Assembly: GCA_036345935.2 (NCBI GenBank)
Contig: JADWOT020000415.1
Span: 1-64,000 of the forward strand
Direction of reading: 5' to 3'
Source of the DNA: Taenia hydatigena
Taxonomy: Eukaryota > Platyhelminthes > Cestoda > Cyclophyllidea > Taeniidae
Length of the DNA: 64,000 bases
Every line of letters starts with the position of its first letter. Position 1 is the stretch's first letter. The notes below the pieces were generated by a model. That model saw only the letters and a program-made list of their open reading frames with translations. It did no database searches and was not told the origin of the DNA. Positions 39,591 through 52,204 of the stretch are shown here, in pieces. A program made the translations under genes and the position numbers.

Positions 39591-41989
39591 GTTACAATTG
39601 CTGTGGTGAAAAGCAAACTTATCGGTTGCATGCGGCCGGATTTCACGATTGTGTTCAATTTGCCTAATAACGGTGACTAACAATGTCAACACAAATCTTT
39701 CGTCCTTTCTAACTACCGCCTCTCTACTTAGTTATATTTCCGCTCACACAACAGCAATGGTAATACTAATAATGGTAATAATAAGAATAATTCTTCACGT
39801 ATGCCCAAACATCAATAAACAGTCTCATGTGATACGATATTACTAAGGAGAAGTCTATCTATTCGCCTTTATTTTTAGTTGTCGTATTTAGGCAGTTCAA
39901 GAATGGCAGGCTAGCTATAACCAGGTGGACGTCAGTCAGCTTAAAAGCTTGGCACGAGCCTCTTGCTGGTTTTGATACGCAATCGTTGCATGAGTTCCAC
40001 ATCATTGAACTTGATTGCCTGCACATCAGTTTCCTCCTACGAGGATCTGCCGGTCCCAAAATTCTGCACTATCTTCTGTTTGCCTAAGTGCACAAAACCT
40101 GTAAATATGGCATTTGCCATTCTGTTCCAGTAGCGCCTTGCACTCCATCATCCGATTAGAATCGTTCTTCTTTCGTCCCTTATTCCTTCCTTCTATGCTA
40201 GCCACCACATGTCTTAACATTGATTTCCATCCCACAATTATTTTTCTTGTAGCTAGCGATTGCTTCTAATCTTTTTGCTCTATGGTCGCTTCTAAATTGT
40301 GGCTCTTATGCTTTGCATTCTTATCCATTTTCACCGATCCACAGTAGAGCCAATATCTTAACGACTGGTGAGCGTCTAAATTCCGTGCACATGAAACATC
40401 ACCGACTCCCCGCTTCGCTAATGCAATGAGCACCTAAAATAACTCATGTGTAAATCGGTTCAGAATGGCTGAGTGCGGACGGAATTTTGACTATTCCCCG
40501 CATATTATTAAAGGGAGTCTGTTTAGATGTGTGTGTGTGTGTGTGTCGGAGGAGCAGTGGAGGTCATCGTGGATAACTACGGACAATTATAATGAAGGTA
40601 GGGAGTGTAAGAAGACAGGCAGAGTATGAAGGTAATGACACTCCGGATCATCTCGTGGTCTATGCCAGATAAATTTTTTAATGACGAATGAGCAACTCAT
40701 TCTTTTCATGCTAGGACATGTTTTTGACACATGTCATAGAACTCTGAGCAAAGTTGAGGTGGCAAAATAATGTATGGTCCACAAAACCAAGATTATCGAT
40801 TAGTTGGTGGTGCGTGTTGTGGAATAACTTGGTAAAATGGATAGATGCATTGATGTTTGGGTTCATTTTGAGGTGTTTTGGATGCTTGAGCATGCAAAAG
40901 CATGAATTTGGCACATTCGTTTGAGGTTGCTCCAATTCTGCCTATCAAAACTGTAAATAGGCCCGTTTTAACTTCCCGCTATTCTAGTTTATGCTCTCGG
41001 TTTGGCCAATAGGTACGTAGAGCTAGAAGGCCCTTTGGTTGGTTAAGTGCCTTCGCCTCGACGTGGCCATTGCCGGCATTGGAAACCAACTATCGTTTGT
41101 GTTGTTTTGCAGCGGAAGAAGAAGAGCAACCCTCTCAAGCCTAGATGTCGCAGCGCTGACTGGCTCTTTGGCGGTGTGTAAATACTGAGAGCCTTACCCT
41201 TCCACACTGAGCATACAGTGCTGGGGCGTAGTCGCCGGTCTTATTGTTCTCATGAAAATTTTCTACAAGTGTCACATTTGTATGTTGTTCGCTATTTGTT
41301 GCAGCTCTTAGCCTTGTGAATGTGTCCATTTTGTGATGGACTGCCACCGGCCTCACATGGCAAGTAATTACGTGCATAACCATTGGCTTATGCTATAACT
41401 CTGATACTTGGAAAAAAAGGTGGCATGCAGTCATTTCAAAGCGGCACTCCTCGTACACCATTGTTTTCGTTAAAAGCGCTGGATGTTCTACTACTATACA
41501 ATAAACCATCAGCAGCAATCGCTATAGCCATCGCTAATATCGCTAGCCACTAATCCCTACCTGGTGCAGATGTGCTTAACCCATGCCACTTCTCTTCTTC
41601 CTGTTACTCGTCACCTGTCGCATCACCTCGAATACCACTCCGTTCGTCCATCAATCGCCTGCCAATCAACATTTCAGTATACCTTCGCCACAAATGCCAA
41701 GGCAATTTACGTCAGTCCGCTTTGTCTGTTCTTTCCACTTTTCATTAACGATGAGATTTGCAAGCTCTTTTCATTGTAACACCGAATGTATTGACTTTCT
41801 TGGGAAGTCAACTCCCAAAATATCAGCTAGATGCATAGGTCAGGAAATCAGCGCAGCAAGTCCAATCTTTCCTTCCAATTTTCTGTCCTTTAGCCGCCAT
41901 TAAGTCCAAGTCTACTTGTTTCGGTGAGAGAATCTTTCACCTGACATGAAGGAACGTAAACACAATATATTCAACGCACAGTCTGCTAT
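39591..41989. other. Intergenic, one microsatellite
   Basis: Holds a GT microsatellite at 40529-40546. A 106-codon frame at 41583 starts with a signal-peptide-like MPLLFFLLLVTC, but the remainder is not convincing as protein. Confidence 0.3.
40529..40546. repeat. (GT)n microsatellite
   Basis: About nine uninterrupted GT units. Confidence 0.9.
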
Positions 41990-42870
41990 AACTTGGGGAA
42001 ACATTTTAAGCTAGGGGGAAAATTAGGTCAACGATATTTACGAGTTATAGTATGAAACGTGTTTCCCTTTTAGTGTGCCATTTATGCGAGAGACGGAAAC
42101 GAAATCCTAATCTGGTGCCAAAGAAGAGCATAGAGTTTACTAGAGCGGAATCAACCCCAGCCGCCTGTTCCCCTTGACCCTGCTCTGCTTCAGACTTACT
42201 GAAGAGATTGGAGGGAATGAGAAGATGGTACAATAGGTTTCTATCATCACTTAAGTAAGAGAAACGGCTCTCTCGCTTTTGCAGTCCAATATCCTAAGAC
42301 GCTTCTGTTCCTTAGTGCTTCGGGTGATAATTTAATACAATTTGCAGTTGCATCTTAAGATTGAGCTGCATAAATAAAAAACACTGAATGTTGCACACTG
42401 TGTTGCGTGCTGCCCTTGAAATTCTCTTTACCTGACGTATAAGAAAACATTTTATGGTGGTGGTGTACTTCTACACCCAAATTAAAATTGGCATCACAGT
42501 TTGATTTTTTGATCTGTGTCGCTGGTTCAGCCAGCATCTGTATCTAGAACCTCCCTGCCTTACGGTTCACTAATGTTAGCACTTTCCAAACTGGACGATT
42601 ATATTTTTGCGCAAGGGCTATCTCTTGAGCAACGAAATTTTATGAGATTTGGTTATGCCATTTTAGATGTGCAGTTTTTGATAAATAACTAAATTTTCTG
42701 CTACTTCTAGGCTCATTAGATTGTGAAACAGTTTCTTTCCCTCCTTACATCTTGAATTAAATAAGGAAGCTTTCTGTTGCTACCGCTGTGCATGTTCGTA
42801 AATCAGATACAAGGGCATGTAACTTGTTTATTAACAGCCTTTTACAAAACATATTTATAGAATTTACGAA
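41990..42870 (-). repeat. 0.9-kb dispersed repeat, copy 1
   Basis: Read on the minus strand it matches 47.0-47.9 kb along its length: AATAAACAAGTTACAT, ATTTACGAACATGCA, TCGTCCAGT, AAGAGAAT, CTGCAAATTGTATTAAA, GATTTCGTTT and ACTATAACTCGTAAA occur in the same order. A 60-codon frame (42355-42537, minus) remains open in this copy and carries a GKENFKGS motif. Family unknown; it is not a recognised transposon. Confidence 0.8.
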
Positions 42871-43097
42871 ATCGCAATTCGTCTTGCCAAAATAAGGACG
42901 AAGAATTCTCAGCGCTAAACTATCAGAAAGACAGCTTGATGTACTCCCATCCAAAACCCTGAGATATGCTATGCAGCATGCGCATAACCATTTCATCTTC
43001 TCTCTTTCCTTCCCTTCCTCGACATCCACATCTACCTCTACCTCCGCTGCATTACTGTCTGCGGATCAATCAGCAAATTAGTAATTGTTCAAGTGCG

Positions 43098-43108
43098 CAC
43101 ACACACAC
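43098..43108. repeat. Short (CA)n run
   Basis: About five CA units. Confidence 0.7.
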
Positions 43109-43211
43109 CTCGATTTTATGTGACTGCTGAAGCTCACCAACGTGGCTTGGCATGTTGCTTGTGCCAATATGCAGGTAAGAGATAAAATAAATTAAGAGGC
43201 GCGGCAATGTA

Positions 43212-43283
43212 GGTAGAGTGGCGCAGTGGAAGTGTGCTGGGTTCGTAACTCAGAGGTCTGTAGATCAAAGTGCCACTTCGCCA
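43212..43283 (+). pseudogene. Initiator-tRNA-Met-like relic
   Basis: 72 bases long, beginning GGTAGAGTGGCGCAGTGGAA and continuing CTGGG-TTCGTAA-CTCAG, which closely follows eukaryotic initiator tRNA-Met. The anticodon position reads CGT instead of CAT, the T-arm (TAGATCAAAGT) has lost the B-box, and its stem does not pair. Read as a tRNA pseudogene. Confidence 0.6.
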
Positions 43284-44470
43284 TTTGACCACCTATTCGC
43301 ACGGTCGAGTCTAGCTGCACCTCTCTTTGATGCTTTGCTTACCTGGCCTAAAATTTTATGCTCACCATATGTTTAACAGCCAATTTCCTTCAGCCCTAAA
43401 TTCAATCAAAGTGATCTGCTTAAGGGGACGCGCCGCTGCGTGAATGTTATGGAGGCCAGTCTGATAACTAGAGGTGGTCGTGCGCTTATCGCCTATTGCT
43501 CAAGTGAACGTAAAGTCGACCTCACAGATAATGGGCTATCATACAAAATTTAGAGTTCTGTTTAAGAGATTAATGGGATCCCAAATGGGAATGGTGTGTG
43601 GTTGTAGTTTTGTTATTGGCACAGATTGGATGAGTGTGTCCACATTGGAAAAGTACAAAGAATATTTGATAGTCAAAATAAAGGTAAAAGTACGTGAGAA
43701 GAAGCAAAAGGAGCTTTGCCCATGTAGTCTCCAAAACAGTTAGTGCAATTCTTTATGACGTCGTTTCTTACTAAAAGCACTAGCACTGCTGAGACCCCAG
43801 AGCGCTAAAATGCAAAATTATGCAAAGTATTGTACTTGGAGTTTAAATAGAGTTGGATTTAAGAGCAGCAACAAGAGGCACATCACAGCCTAATTCTTTG
43901 AAGGCCAAGTAGAATTGAGATGCGGGTACCAAGTAGGAAAAAGTATGGCATGGCATTTTATCCCCATTATTAGTATCGAAGTGGCAAAATAGCACCAAAA
44001 TGTGACCGAATTTAGCATTAAGCTTGTACCAAGAATAATAATATGCGGAAGACAAAAATAACCCGCGAAAACAACAGAAGGGTATTTAGTTGGTTTGTAA
44101 GTTTACGAGCATGACGAGGAAGCAACCGAAACATAAAGTGCCGCAAGTAACGCATAAGTGAGGCTCAAGCTCTCTCCTAGTCTGCGTACATGCCCGTTAT
44201 ACAACAGCACTTACATTGGTTAGCAGCATCAGGCCTAATAGACTAGCTTTCACAAGTATTCTCATACTCAAGTCAACCAAGGAAACTAAGGAATCGAAAC
44301 GACTTCAGAGCTGTGAATTTCTCAGCTTTGTCATAGGAACCCAATTTTAGCGAAATTTCATACCCTTGATCGCCTAGATAAAAGGTTTGGTACAGGGTCG
44401 TCACCGTAAGTGTCACACCCAGGAAGAAGCTTGTCATCGCATAAGCTATCAATTAGGTAGGTCGTAGGGT

Positions 44471-44728
44471 ATGGCAAAATTCATTCCATCTAGGCATGAA
44501 AGACGACAAGAAGACGAAGAATTGCTAAAAGAATACTATGGTGTACAATTATCTGGCAGATTAATCTATGGCGTTGAGTCTTGTAAAACGCCTACGATCG
44601 AGTGTGGGTATTTTCGGCTAAGCTCTCCTTCTTCTTTTCATGCACAGCAAACAGAGAAGTACATGGTTACTCGGTCCAAACCCATTCATCAAGGAGCGTC
44701 CAACGGTGTGTGTACGACAGAGTATTAA
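44471..44728 (+). other. Coding-like reading frame, unknown
   Basis: Starts MAKFIPSRHERRQEDEELLK, charged and protein-like for the first 45 residues, then becomes less so past a possible donor near 44609 (gtgtgggtatt). No domain recognised, and no partner exon could be joined. Confidence 0.2.
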
Positions 44729-44729
44729 T

Positions 44730-46990
44730 AATGTCTGCAACTGCTAGAATGCAAAAACAGTCTCTACAGTTTCGTGAAAATGTGTTAGCTGGGCATGCAT
44801 ATACCCAACAGCATTGCTGCTCTTACGTCATCCTACAGATTACATCGCTTGCATGCATACAAGCTGTCACGATACAAATTGCATCAGAACTACACAAAAT
44901 AGGCCTTGTATATAGTTACCTAAAAATATCAAGGCAGTGGCGTGCGAATGGTTGCAATCTAGCATGCTACGAATCAATGAACGCCGAATGCCGGCAAATT
45001 GCACAGAGCAGAATCACTACGCGTGGACTTTCAACCTAAAGTGGTGAACTATTAACTTAGCTAACAATATAATAAAACTTGGATTAAATGCTGATAGTAG
45101 TATTGATTAGCCTGCGTGGAATTGTGTTTAACGAATGCATTAGTAAGGGAGGGATTTGCCAGGTTTTAACGCCCAAGATTTAGGTTCTGGCGAATTCGCA
45201 GCAGCGTTGCTAAAAGTCTAGCCCTCGCTAGGCATGCCAATCAAAGTAAGGCAGATTATCATAGAGTAGCACAAATGCAATGATGCTTCTTAACACACAT
45301 TCTAACCTAAATATGCGTCGGGATATGCAGAAGCAATCTAGTGTTCTGCGGCCTATGCCGTTGGCTCTCACAAGCTTTATCTTAATTTTATTTTTACATC
45401 AAATTGGATTATTATCTTGGTGGGAACTCAACGTGCTGAACTTGGTAGCAGCTTTGCCCTCATCATCGTAAACACACAAATAGACCTATCATAGTCACCA
45501 CTTTTCTCCTCAGGATAGTGAATAACCGTATCGCAGTTGTTGGTGCGATCGTGACCGCTTAAACAAGGCTACTCTCTATTCTCTCCCTACGAATTTTAGA
45601 AATATTTTTCACTCTGGCATTCCTTCCAGCAACTTATCAGACAACATTCAATCGCGCTCTACTTCCCTCTTCAATCGCTCAACGCCAACCATCATTGCGT
45701 TAAAAAATTGACATCACTCAGATCCAAATAGGCCAGTCCGGCAGAAGGAATTGCTCGTCACGTGCCCACTCTAGTACTCAGTGCCTTATTTTATTAGCTT
45801 TTGTAAGGCACTGGAATAGTCCACAGCTAGTTAGCACTTCACTTTGATAGGCAGACTTTATGAAGCCTTAGCTTAAGAACAAAGGTTAAAATTAGGATTT
45901 CTTTTTAATTTTATGGAGCAATCATGCTTAGCCACGCAGAAAATTCGGCTCTGCATCATCAATCTATTCCACAACTCGCACTTCACATTTCTAACTTTCC
46001 GAGTGAATGCGATGAGTTATTGCATTTTGTAACTTGTCCAAATCGACCGGACAAGTTTCGACGTACTCCGACGCATTCCAAGTTCCTGTATTCCTAGCGT
46101 CCTTGCAAAACCAGAGTGGCCAAATTAGGCTAGTGCAATCACAGCTTTTTTAAACTCTTCCACAAGACCACGCTGTGCATAAACCCTACATTTCGTTTCC
46201 AATGTTACTTTTCGCGCCCGATAGAATGTCATTTATGTCAGTGGAGGAAATGAATTTCTCAAGCTCTTTGATCCATTTCGGCTTTTATTCTCGTCAACAA
46301 ATTAACCCAAAAATGCTTGCGAAATGACTAAACATTTCTCTGCTTGTGGTCTGAAAGAAAGGAAGGTTTGCAAATGCAGTATTATAGCGTGTTCTGATAA
46401 AATTTTGATGTCAGGAAAATGCAAACACGAAGGGCCATATGCAATGCTATTTTCTATGTAGATCGTCGACCTTATCTTTTACGCATAAATCCATTTCAAG
46501 TAAACTTTACGAGATGTGTCAATTTGATCCGGTTAACTGCTTTTTGTTCAAAACGGAACATAAATACGCCGAATCGCTAACGCAAAATGCGTCAATATCA
46601 AACATGAGGTATGTAAGTTAAAATGTAGAAGAGAAAAACTGTTCCTTAGTCTGCTTGGAAGGATACTGCTTGCATGGACATAACAACCACCTGCTCATGG
46701 TCGACTTAGAATAACCACAAGCTGGTCCCATTCTACTAGCGTTCACTTTGTAAAACCGAAACAGCAAGGAACTCCAAAAGATCGACTGCGAGTGCCTCTC
46801 CTCTGTGTGACGTAGGTGCGATTTGCTGCCAAATATGTAATGACTATTGTACACCTGGATCGAGTTGCCTTACTGTAGTCACTAACGCAGCACATTGGGT
46901 AACCTCGTTTGATGAAATAAGGCACTTCAGACCGAAAATTTGTTTTAAAGATTTGCACAATTGAAATGGCTTTGTTCGCATTAAAATTGC
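44730..46990. other. Intergenic, nothing recognised
   Basis: Only short chance frames. No RNA gene, repeat copy or convincing exon was seen. Confidence 0.35.
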
Positions 46991-47000
46991 ATACAGGGAT

Positions 47001-47900
47001 TTAAATTGTGTATAAGAAGGCTAATTGGGTGTCAATGAATCAAGGCTCTGTGAAGTCTTCAAATAAAGTTTTTAAAAGACCTTTAATAAACAAGTTACAT
47101 ATCTTTGTATCCAATTTACGAACATGCATAATGGTTGCAATAGAAGTTTCTGTATAATATTTCAAGATGTAGGGATGGCAAGAAAGTTGTCAAAATTGGA
47201 TTAGCCTAAAAGTGGCAGAAAATTTAATTATGCACCAAAAACTACGCCTAAAACTAAATAACTATTTTGTAGAAGTTATTTGCCTAAGGAATCGCCCTTG
47301 TGCAAAAACATTATCGTCCAGTCTGGAAGGCGTTAACATTGGTAAACTACAGGTCAAGGAGGTTTAGGATATGTATGGTGGCTAATATAATGACTGATAA
47401 GGTAAAGGTCTGATGGTTTATGTCCACAGATCAAGCAAATATCAACCCGTCACGTTGAATTTAAGTTGGGTGTCGGTATACATTGCCACTTTTAAATGTT
47501 TTTTCATCTGTCAGGAAAAGAGAATATCAAGGGAAGCATGCAGCATATTGTGTGACATTCATTTTTATATTTATTCCGCTCAGTCTCAAGATGTAACTGC
47601 AAATTGTATTAAAGTCTCACCCAAAATATTAAGAAGTAAAAGTGTTTTAGGGTGCATGAGTGCAAAAGCGAGACAGCTTTCTTTTACCGATTGTACTACG
47701 TTCCTATTTCGTCCAAGCCTTTCGGCAAGTCCGAGACAGAGCAGAGTCAAGGGAAGGGGAGGCTAGGGTTGAATCCTCTCCTTTGGCACTGTGCCTGGAT
47801 TTCGTTTCGGTCTCTTGCAAAAGGCACATTCAAAGCAGCACAAATGTCACACTATAACTCGTAAACAGCGTTGTACTCACTTTGCTGCCTGGCTTAAAAT
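47001..47900 (+). repeat. 0.9-kb dispersed repeat, copy 2
   Basis: Plus-strand copy of the 42.0-42.9 kb element, also matching 54.43-55.15 kb. Its left end (GTGTATAAGAAGGCTAA) is shared with copy 3, and its right end (ACTATAACTCGTAAA...GCTTAAAAT) with copy 1. The frame that holds GKENFKGS in copy 1 reads GKENIKGS here, but carries stop codons. Confidence 0.8.
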
Positions 47901-48517
47901 ATTAGTTCTACCCAAATAATACAAAAAACAGGACACGCATGCCGCCATGAACTAGCAGGAAGGGAGGACAACATGGCTGATGGCCGCATGGGACTGCCAT
48001 GGGTCAACTGATTCTCTTTAACCTAAAATGTTGCATGTCTTAAACTAAATCTGCATCGGTGTAAACAAGTTATTGTGAGAGCACTCCTTTACAATCTTTC
48101 TTCGAATGCAAATTCTTTGCGCATGACTTGACTTTGACTTGACTTTCGTCTCTTTGCCAATCTGGCCAACTACATCTGCTGTGTATATTCCTCGACATGC
48201 AGTAATGGTCATTCTGCGAGCACACATGTTGCGTGAGCACAAATGCAAGCTTCGCCTATTTTGATGAGATCTGTGCATGTTAACAGATTTCAGTTGATAT
48301 TGCTTGTACTTAAAAATTGTATTCCAAATCTTATTTAGACGTCATAAATGCAATTACTAACCAAATCAACAAAGCTAGTTTTTCCATAAGTCCTCTAACC
48401 ATGCCACTTTTACAGCTATCGACAGGATTTTAGCATTCCGCTACAAGCGTTATCGACTCATATTTGTAGGCTTTCCCGCAATTTGTCCTTCGTGCCTTGT
48501 AATGCGAAACACCTTTG

Positions 48518-48718
48518 CTATGCTCCTGGTACATCAAAAGTGTAAGAATAGTTAATCGTTGTTTCATCATTCATGTCTTGCAATCCCATGTTTGTTGGCA
48601 TTTGCACAAATGGGTTGTTTTGACTTCGAAAATTGATAGTATCTTCGCTGGGTGCTTCATTTGCCTCCAATGATTTGAAAATCATCAAACATCCATTCAT
48701 CACTTTATTAACGGACAC
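48518..48718 (-). other. Coding-like reading frame 3' of the 48.8 kb gene
   Basis: A 66-codon minus-strand frame, Asn/Glu/Met-rich (for example EANEAPSEDTINFRSQNNPF), directly after the point where similarity to the 54 kb copy stops. It lacks a convincing start, and no splice pair to neighbouring frames was found. It could be a last exon or chance. Confidence 0.18.
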
Positions 48719-48811
48719 TTTAGTGAGTATGCAAGCGCTCCAAACTGATTAATTCTAAGTGATCTAATTGCTTTGCTATGAATTTGACGCCCACCAAGAC
48801 ATTTCATAAAT

Positions 48812-48988
48812 TCATTGCAACATTTTATAGCTCAAGCCATAGATGATGGTGATTGACGCCATTGCTGCATATAGTGTTGTGAATGCTTTGGGACATGGAC
48901 GTTGGTAAAAGCAACTATCGTAGGTGCCAGCCCTGTGCATAATTTCTTTATTTGCAGAACGTACTTCCTGAAATTTGTTTACATTCAT
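48812..48988 (-). CDS. Small single-span membrane protein frame (58 residues), duplicated at 54.1 kb
   Basis: The frame starts MNVNKFQEVRSANKEIMHR, has a central AGTYDSCFYQRP stretch, then a hydrophobic segment (TTLYAAMASITIIYGLSY), and ends KMLQ before TGA. Size and layout recall small mitochondrial respiratory-chain subunits such as COX7A, but the match is weak and I do not assert it. An in-frame TAA lies upstream, so either this Met is the start or an upstream exon exists. A clearly related sequence at 54.0-54.4 kb aligns at DNA level through both flanks. Similarity outside the frame means duplication alone can explain the conservation, so coding status is open. Confidence 0.4.
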   Translation of the reverse strand: MNVNKFQEVRSANKEIMHRAGTYDSCFYQRPCPKAFTTLYAAMASITIIYGLSYKMLQ

Positions 48989-49784
48989 TCCGGACGCTGA
49001 TTGCTTTGTTGGCACTTATGCCGAAACGTATGATCTAATGTGGAGAGGCTACGTGTACAATCATGGTCTTCGTAAGTTTCCATTGCTTCTTGCTTTAACT
49101 CACTCTTCTTTTTCATTAACTCAATGGTCCATTAAGTCGACGCCACTCTTTATGTATCACTTTGAAGTGTACAGTAGATATGCATTCATCTGCGCACAAT
49201 TGCTCATTGTTGCCTTGTGGTATGCGCATCGCATCAATCGTTTATGGAGTTGGGAACAACTGCAAACTATCATTAGGCGATCACGCATATTTTTAGCAAA
49301 CAAGTGGAATTATAAGATGATTCGTGTGTGCTTGTGTGTGACCTAGTCCTGAACAAAAAGCAACCTTTGTTTGCCACTCGCAAGCACACACGGGCATGTG
49401 CTTTACAAGCAAAATAGCTAAAGTCAATGCTAATTACTACTACGTCTAGGAGGAAAGAGTGAAGAGAAGGACTACGTCAGGACTACTGCATTGCTACAGG
49501 AGAAGCAAACGAGACAAGATAATTAGTAGGTCGTCTCCAAAGTCATCATCGTGACATTACTTTTCTCATAAACACTTCTTTCATCGGTAACTCGGAGACA
49601 GACATTCCTGGATGCTTCCTTTGATAATAATAAATGTGCATGGTTTGGTGACTTAGGTAGGGAACAACAAACAATCGGACTCGCTCAATGTGACGTACTC
49701 TGCTCTGCCTTTTCTCCCGTTTAGGAATAAACTAACATCAGCAGGAGGGACCAATGCAATTGCCCAGTAAGGAGTGGTTTTCCA

Positions 49785-49955
49785 CTTTGGAGTCAATTGT
49801 GGTCGCCACGACATCAATGCTGGCGTTGGCGGCGATGAAGATGGCGGTAGTGAGGTTAGGCGAATCTGAAGTCCATTTGTATCTACAACAACAATTAGAA
49901 GGAAGAAGTGCATGGGCCGAATGTGCACAGCCATTGCTGCAAGTGATAAAGCAGG
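49785..49955 (-). repeat. Inverted duplicate of the first exon and acceptor of the 60.7 kb gene
   Basis: On the minus strand it reads CACTTCTTCCTTCTAATTGTTGTTGTAG then AT.CAA.TGGACTTCAGA, and after 34-40 extra bases TGTGGCGACCACAATTG-like sequence, matching 60605-60730. The frame ALMSWRPQL corresponds to ASMLWRPQL in the 60.7 kb exon and stays open, with a possible donor at GCTGAT|gttagt. The plus strand is also open with a possible exon at 49742-49986. Paralogous exon or dispersed repeat. Confidence 0.6.
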
Positions 49956-50935
49956 TGACTCAGTGTGGAATCCTCTTTCGAAGGTAGTGCTGTCGCCAGG
50001 AGAGGCAAAAGGGGGCGGAGGATCTGTGAACAACTTTACAGCAATCCGACATTTATGCAAGTGCAAGTTTATCATAACGTGTGGTTTATTGATTGCTTTG
50101 TTGATGAGTCAACTTTAATTGTTGATTGGTCGATCACATATAGAAGGTGACCTTGAGGAGTGGTGGATGACGTCAATTGAGAAGTTATGTTCATCTACAC
50201 TTGTAGGCGCTAAGTGGAAAATAGCTTGAAGTGTTATTTAGCCTGTGTAGGGACAGAGAGCGGAGAGAAGTGGGCGTAAAAATGTGTCACAATAATAGCA
50301 GGCCTTCGCTGTTCATCTAAGCTTCTCATCGCATCATTCGAGGGTTATTTCACAGTGAACTTGCATTCGTTAATAGGTTTGAAGGGAAGAGAAGGAAGGG
50401 AGAAGAAAGGACTAGGATAGAGTAGAAATGGGGAAACAGCGTAATTTAGCTCAGCTAGTATCTGAATAACTGAGAAGCTAATAATCGGGTAGAGCGTTGC
50501 AAGACCATTTTGCAAGGCAGGTAGAGGTAGGCGAAGCATCGATGCGATGCACATCCAAGCTACCAAATGCGATCAAATGAGCAAACGACTAGCAGAACGT
50601 GGTTTTAATCGACGATTTTCTAGATATGGGCCTAGCACGCTTCTATTGCGCTACTCTGCCTATGCAATTCACATCTCCTAATTACTTTCCGCCATCAACC
50701 GAGTTGGCGGAAGCGACATAACAAACCACGGAGGCGAGCCTCAACGGTCACACAAAGTTGAGGTGTGTGCGTGTGTAGTTAAAAACCAATGAATAATTAA
50801 GTGACGCGTAGGCAGTGAGGCAGTAGGGATAGACTGCATGTGGTGCAGCACAGCAGGGCATAGTTCATCGCAGAACGTTGTGTAAGAGAAGACTGGTGGT
50901 AATGTAATGATATGAGAACATAAGAAGGTGTTGTT

Positions 50936-51010
50936 TCAATGAAGTAGCAGTCAGAGCATCTGCTTTTCACCCAGGTGGCACGCGGACGGACCGAGTTCAA
51001 CTTTCAAGAA
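50936..51010 (+). pseudogene. tRNA-Glu-like relic
   Basis: Contains an anticodon-arm-like stretch TCTGC-TTTTCAC-CCAGG (loop TTTTCAC, anticodon TTC) and a GAGTTCAAC T-loop. The stem has a C-C mismatch, the D-arm is short, and extra bases separate the arms. First member of a group of four tRNA-like sequences. Confidence 0.4.
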
Positions 51011-51380
51011 CTGTCTCTTCTTTACCAAAGTTTGTTGTATTCTCAGGTGCGTATTGCATGAGGGGCCGAGGACACGAAAGTAAAAGGCGATCGCGTTGGT
51101 GACAAGCCGATAAGGCTGTTGGTACAGTAAATTCTGTAGCGTTAACAACAACACACTAATCTGCTTGAAATGGATCTGACTTGGTCTGAACTGGCCAACT
51201 CACCCACACACACATTACCATCACCGGTCGTGATGCGGTGGATGCACGACGCCTCAGTAGCTAGCTGCTTTAATGCTTGCTATGCTGTACCTTACTGCGT
51301 GAGGGAGAAATAGAGGGAGGAAGGCGGAAGACGGTAGAATCGAGGTGACAAGGTCGACGAAGGGCACCGTTACTAGGCTG

Positions 51381-51451
51381 TGCTCTCGAGGAGACTTGAA
51401 CTTCCGACCCTGGTTTAATTGACCTGTGCTCTAGCCCCTAGCTACGAAGAC
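51381..51451 (-). pseudogene. tRNA-Thr/Asn-like relic, full cloverleaf outline
   Basis: 71 bases that divide cleanly into acceptor (GTCTTCG/CGAGAGC), D-arm (GCTA/GAGC), anticodon arm (CAGGT-CAATTAA-ACCAG), variable region (GGTC) and T-arm (GGAAG-TTCAAGT-CTCCT). Each stem carries one mismatch, and the universal T33 is replaced by A. The shape is retained but function is unlikely. Confidence 0.55.
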
Positions 51452-51974
51452 ATGGGCACCAGGCGCCACCACCACACTCCTACGCATTGACTCCTTTCAC
51501 ACCCACTCTAGTCTTCTAATCATCCCGCCTACTACTATTACAGCTTGGCCCCTCTAATGCTTTAATTTTTGCACTTCCACTCACCTGTCCCAACTACCAC
51601 TCATCATCCTTCTCCTCCATCATCATCTATCTGCTGCAACGAGAATTCCTTTGTTTACAAAGGCTGCTCATACTGATTGACTGAGCCTTTTCTTCCTCCA
51701 CCAATACTACTTACTCGGCAACAGCGAGGTAATTATACATGATGCGGCGTTGTGTCATGTCATGTCGTGGCATGGAATCCGATGGAGGAAGAGAGGCTGG
51801 CAACGATAGTAGAGATAAGAACAAAAAAATGATGGGGCGTACGAAGTAAATGAGCGTGAATGTGTTGGTGGAAAGAGTAGGATGTGGGGATGGAGTGGTG
51901 GTAATGATGATTGCAGTGATGGGAGACAGAGAGGTGGGTGAATGTGGGGGTAGAAGAAGGAAAACGGCGATGAC

Positions 51975-52035
51975 GGACGGATAGAGAGTCGCACTAATAA
52001 CGTGGATGTCGAGGGTTTGAGCCTCTCTCTAACCC
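51975..52035 (+). pseudogene. 3' part of a tRNA-Ile-like relic
   Basis: Anticodon arm with loop CTAATAA (anticodon AAT, Ile) followed by a T-arm GAGG-GTTTGAG-CCTC. The 5' acceptor strand and D-arm cannot be made to pair. Confidence 0.45.
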
Positions 52036-52204
52036 GTGGGTCTTTCCGATCAGCTATTTCTTCTCCCGCTCCCGCAGCCTCCTTCTCAGTGTCGAAGTAT
52101 TCTGTCAGTCAGTACTTTCTTCCCTCCGTCTGGCTGTACTTACTGGAGCCGCACACAGCTAGCGACCGTGGAAGGCAGCAGTAGAGCAAGGAAGAGGCGT
52201 CTGC

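Noticed and set aside
41583..41903. Small secreted protein with signal-peptide-like start
   Set aside because: Only the first 15 residues look right. The rest has biased Ser/Phe/Pro composition and no 3' signal.
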